This document shows positions 6,327 through 7,893 of a stretch of DNA of 7,893 nt, in pieces. The notes under the pieces were generated by a model. The model was not told where the DNA came from, ran no database searches, and saw nothing but the letters and a program-made list of their open reading frames with translations. Every line of letters starts with the position of its first letter. Position 1 is the first letter of the stretch. A program made the position numbers and the translations under genes. Source of the stretch: an uncultured Eubacteriales bacterium (GTDB lineage Bacteria > Bacillota > Clostridia > Oscillospirales > Butyricicoccaceae); assembly GCA_934675045.1 (NCBI GenBank), contig CAKUPI010000076.1:1-7893 (forward strand). Reading direction: 5' to 3'.

Positions 6327-7559
6327 ATGGCGCGGACAAAAATGGGCAAAAAATCGTGGGGAAGCCGGATTCTGGTGCTGGTGCTGTCGCTGGTGTGTGT
6401 TGTGTACATAGGCTATCAGGCGATGGACGGGGTCAAAAGCCGGATCCATACCGTCGAGGCGGCGGTCGTCACCGTCGAGGATAAGGTCTCGTGCGAAGGG
6501 GTGTTTATCCGCGAGGAGCAGCCGATTTTCGGGGACTCGTCCAAAACGGTGGAATACCTTGTGAAAAACGGGGAAAAGGTGGCAAACGGCGAACGGGTCG
6601 CCATGTTCTTCAACGACGGCGCTTCGCTGACGGCCTATCACGAGATGCGGGCCGTCGAGCATGAAATCGAAAGCCTGCGCTATGCCTATACCCACCTGTC
6701 GGGCGGAGCTGACGGCGTCAAGCTGGATTCGCTCATCACCATCAGCATGCTCAACATCACCGAAATGCTGGAGCAGGGCAGCGTCGCGGCCCTGTCCGGC
6801 GACTATGCCGACCTGCTGCAGCTGGTGCTGCGGCGCGACGGCGACCGCATCACAAGCGAGGATTACAAGGCGCAGCTTGCCGGGCTGGAAAGCCGGAAAA
6901 AATCCTGGCAGAGCCAGGTCGGAACCGGGGCATCGTCGGCCGCGGCGCCGGCGGCCGGGTACTTTGTCCGCGCTTATGACGGCCTGGGCAAAATGCTGAG
7001 CCCTTCCGCCCTGTCCGCTTTGAGCATTGCCGACATCCGGCAGGCGCTTTCCGCCCAGGCGGACAGCGAAAAAGATGTGGTCGGCGGGCTGGTGCAGGGG
7101 TTTGAATGGTATTTCGCCGCGGCCGTCGGCCAAGAGCAGGCCGCCGTTTTGCGCGAGCGCAGCGCCGTTTTGGTGCGCTTTCCCTCGGTCGGCAGCAAGC
7201 CACTGCGCGTCAGCGTTTACGACGTGCGGACGGGAAGCGACGGACAGGCCCTGGTCATTTTCCGAAGCGGCACCATGGAAGAAGGGTACCTGACGGCCAG
7301 AGCCGAAGAGGTCGACATCATCTACAACACGTATCCGGGCATCAAAGTGCCCAAAGAGGCCCTGCGGCAGGAGGACGGGCAGTGGGGAGTCTACTGTCTG
7401 GTGGGCGGCATTGCCCGCTTCAAACCGGTGGAATGGGTGTACCAGACCGACAGCTATTACCTCGTCAAGCCGGCCGAAAGCGCCTCAAAGGGCCTTGTGA
7501 TGTACGATCAGATCATTACCGGAGGGAAAGACTTAGAAAAAGATAAGGTCGTGAAGTAA
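6327..7559 (+). CDS. HlyD/RND adaptor-like single-pass envelope protein, function unknown
   Basis: Encodes 410 aa. A short basic N-terminus (KMGKKSWGSR) precedes one membrane helix at about 15-33, so most of the protein should lie outside the membrane. A biotinyl-lipoyl half motif VEYLVKNGEKVANGERVAMFF spans 75-95. A partly helical insert (about 96-200) follows, then a low-complexity GASSAAAPAAGYFV (201-214) that looks like the second lipoyl half. From 341 (VPKEAL, GVYCLVGGIARFKPVEW) the end resembles the membrane-proximal domain of HlyD-type adaptors. Start ATG 6327 follows AAAGGAG (6309-6315) that overlaps the hfq stop, with an 11-nt spacer. No transporter or outer-membrane partner is in the window, so export activity is not shown. 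Such genes next to yggS are, to my recollection, common in Clostridia; I would call it an adaptor-like hypothetical protein. Confidence 0.75.
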   Translation: MARTKMGKKSWGSRILVLVLSLVCVVYIGYQAMDGVKSRIHTVEAAVVTVEDKVSCEGVFIREEQPIFGDSSKTVEYLVKNGEKVANGERVAMFFNDGASLTAYHEMRAVEHEIESLRYAYTHLSGGADGVKLDSLITISMLNITEMLEQGSVAALSGDYADLLQLVLRRDGDRITSEDYKAQLAGLESRKKSWQSQVGTGASSAAAPAAGYFVRAYDGLGKMLSPSALSALSIADIRQALSAQADSEKDVVGGLVQGFEWYFAAAVGQEQAAVLRERSAVLVRFPSVGSKPLRVSVYDVRTGSDGQALVIFRSGTMEEGYLTARAEEVDIIYNTYPGIKVPKEALRQEDGQWGVYCLVGGIARFKPVEWVYQTDSYYLVKPAESASKGLVMYDQIITGGKDLEKDKVVK

Positions 7560-7562
7560 AAA

Positions 7563-7893
7563 ATGGCATTTTCACAGGAAGCCATGCGGGAAAACGTACA
7601 GGCGATTCGCGAAAAAATTGCGCAGGCCGCGCGCACGGCGGGCCGCAGGCCGGAAGAGATTCTGCTGTGTGCGGCCAGCAAAATGCAGAGCGCCGAGACC
7701 GTGGCGCTGGCGTGCGGGCTCGACATCGATCTGTTCGGCGAAAACCGCGTGCAGGAACTGTGTCAGAAATACGACGCCGGCGCCTACGGCACGAAAAAGG
7801 CCCACATGATCGGGCATTTGCAGACCAACAAGGTGCGGCAGACGGTGGGGCGCGCCGCCGTTATTCAGTCGGTCGACTCGCTCAGGCTGCTGC
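7563..7893 (+). CDS. yggS: YggS/YlmE (PLPBP) family PLP-binding protein, N-terminal part (3' truncated by window edge)
   Basis: 110 codons are visible, about half of the usual 225-235 aa. The family binds pyridoxal phosphate and keeps its level and amino-acid pools balanced; no enzymatic reaction is established. LLCAASKMQ holds the PLP lysine K40. LFGENRVQE (57-65) and the HMIGHLQTNKV segment, whose phosphate-binding loop is IGxLQxNK, are diagnostic. Start ATG 7563 lies 3 nt after the adaptor stop. The only ribosome-site candidate is AAGG at 7545-7548, 14 nt away, so translation may depend on coupling to the upstream gene. In Firmicutes the gene typically precedes sepF and other division genes; whether that holds here lies outside the window. 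Confidence 0.95.
   Translation, partial: MAFSQEAMRENVQAIREKIAQAARTAGRRPEEILLCAASKMQSAETVALACGLDIDLFGENRVQELCQKYDAGAYGTKKAHMIGHLQTNKVRQTVGRAAVIQSVDSLRLL

Noticed and set aside
4233..7133. Further long - strand open frames (4233-5045, 5063-5905, 6249-7133)
   Set aside because: They are shadows of mutL, miaA and the adaptor gene from GC-rich codon bias, without family motifs.
7551..7575. Hairpin GTGAA/TTCAC around the yggS start
   Set aside because: Only five or six pairs with a large loop; the start codon would remain in the loop, so no regulatory case.

Overview
The window is GC-rich (roughly 60% by eye), densely packed bacterial chromosomal DNA. All genes lie on the + strand with gaps of at most 35 nt. 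The order is miaB (3' end) - mutS - mutL - miaA - hfq - HlyD-type adaptor - yggS/ylmE (5' end). The organism is most likely a Gram-positive Firmicute, probably a GC-rich clostridial lineage (Oscillospirales-like). The reasons are AGGAG-type Shine-Dalgarno sites, an Hfq that resembles the Bacillus form more than the E. coli form, a MutL with the endonuclease motifs of MutH-less bacteria, and the miaB-mutS-mutL-miaA-hfq order. The lineage is an inference; no rRNA or species marker is present.

Layout. Positions 1-566 hold the C-terminal part of MiaB (radical-SAM tail plus TRAM domain). Positions 587-3196 hold complete mutS, followed after one base by mutL (3198-5111). mutL overlaps miaA (5108-6049) by an ATGA. 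hfq (6085-6309) follows after a 35-nt leader. A single-TM adaptor-like envelope protein occupies 6327-7559. The PLP-binding YggS/YlmE family gene starts at 7563 and runs off the end. No stretch over 300 bases lacks a gene, and there are no RNA genes, mobile elements, CRISPR arrays or attachment sites.

How the genes work together. MutS and MutL are the mismatch-recognition and nicking steps of DNA mismatch repair. MiaA and MiaB catalyse consecutive steps of the same tRNA modification (i6A37, then ms2i6A37) and flank the repair pair. The mutL-miaA-hfq order is also found in E. coli. The adaptor and yggS probably begin a second functional block, envelope or cell-division related, that continues beyond the window.

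The most interesting stretch is 5950-6090, the end of miaA and the leader of hfq. It carries a near-consensus sigma-A promoter inside miaA (ATGACA, 17 nt, TATAAT), a terminator-like hairpin followed by six T's, and a long imperfect hairpin at 6046-6086. That hairpin starts on the miaA stop codon and buries the hfq Shine-Dalgarno and most of its start codon. Together they suggest that hfq output depends on whether upstream miaA is being translated. This is a hypothesis from sequence alone.
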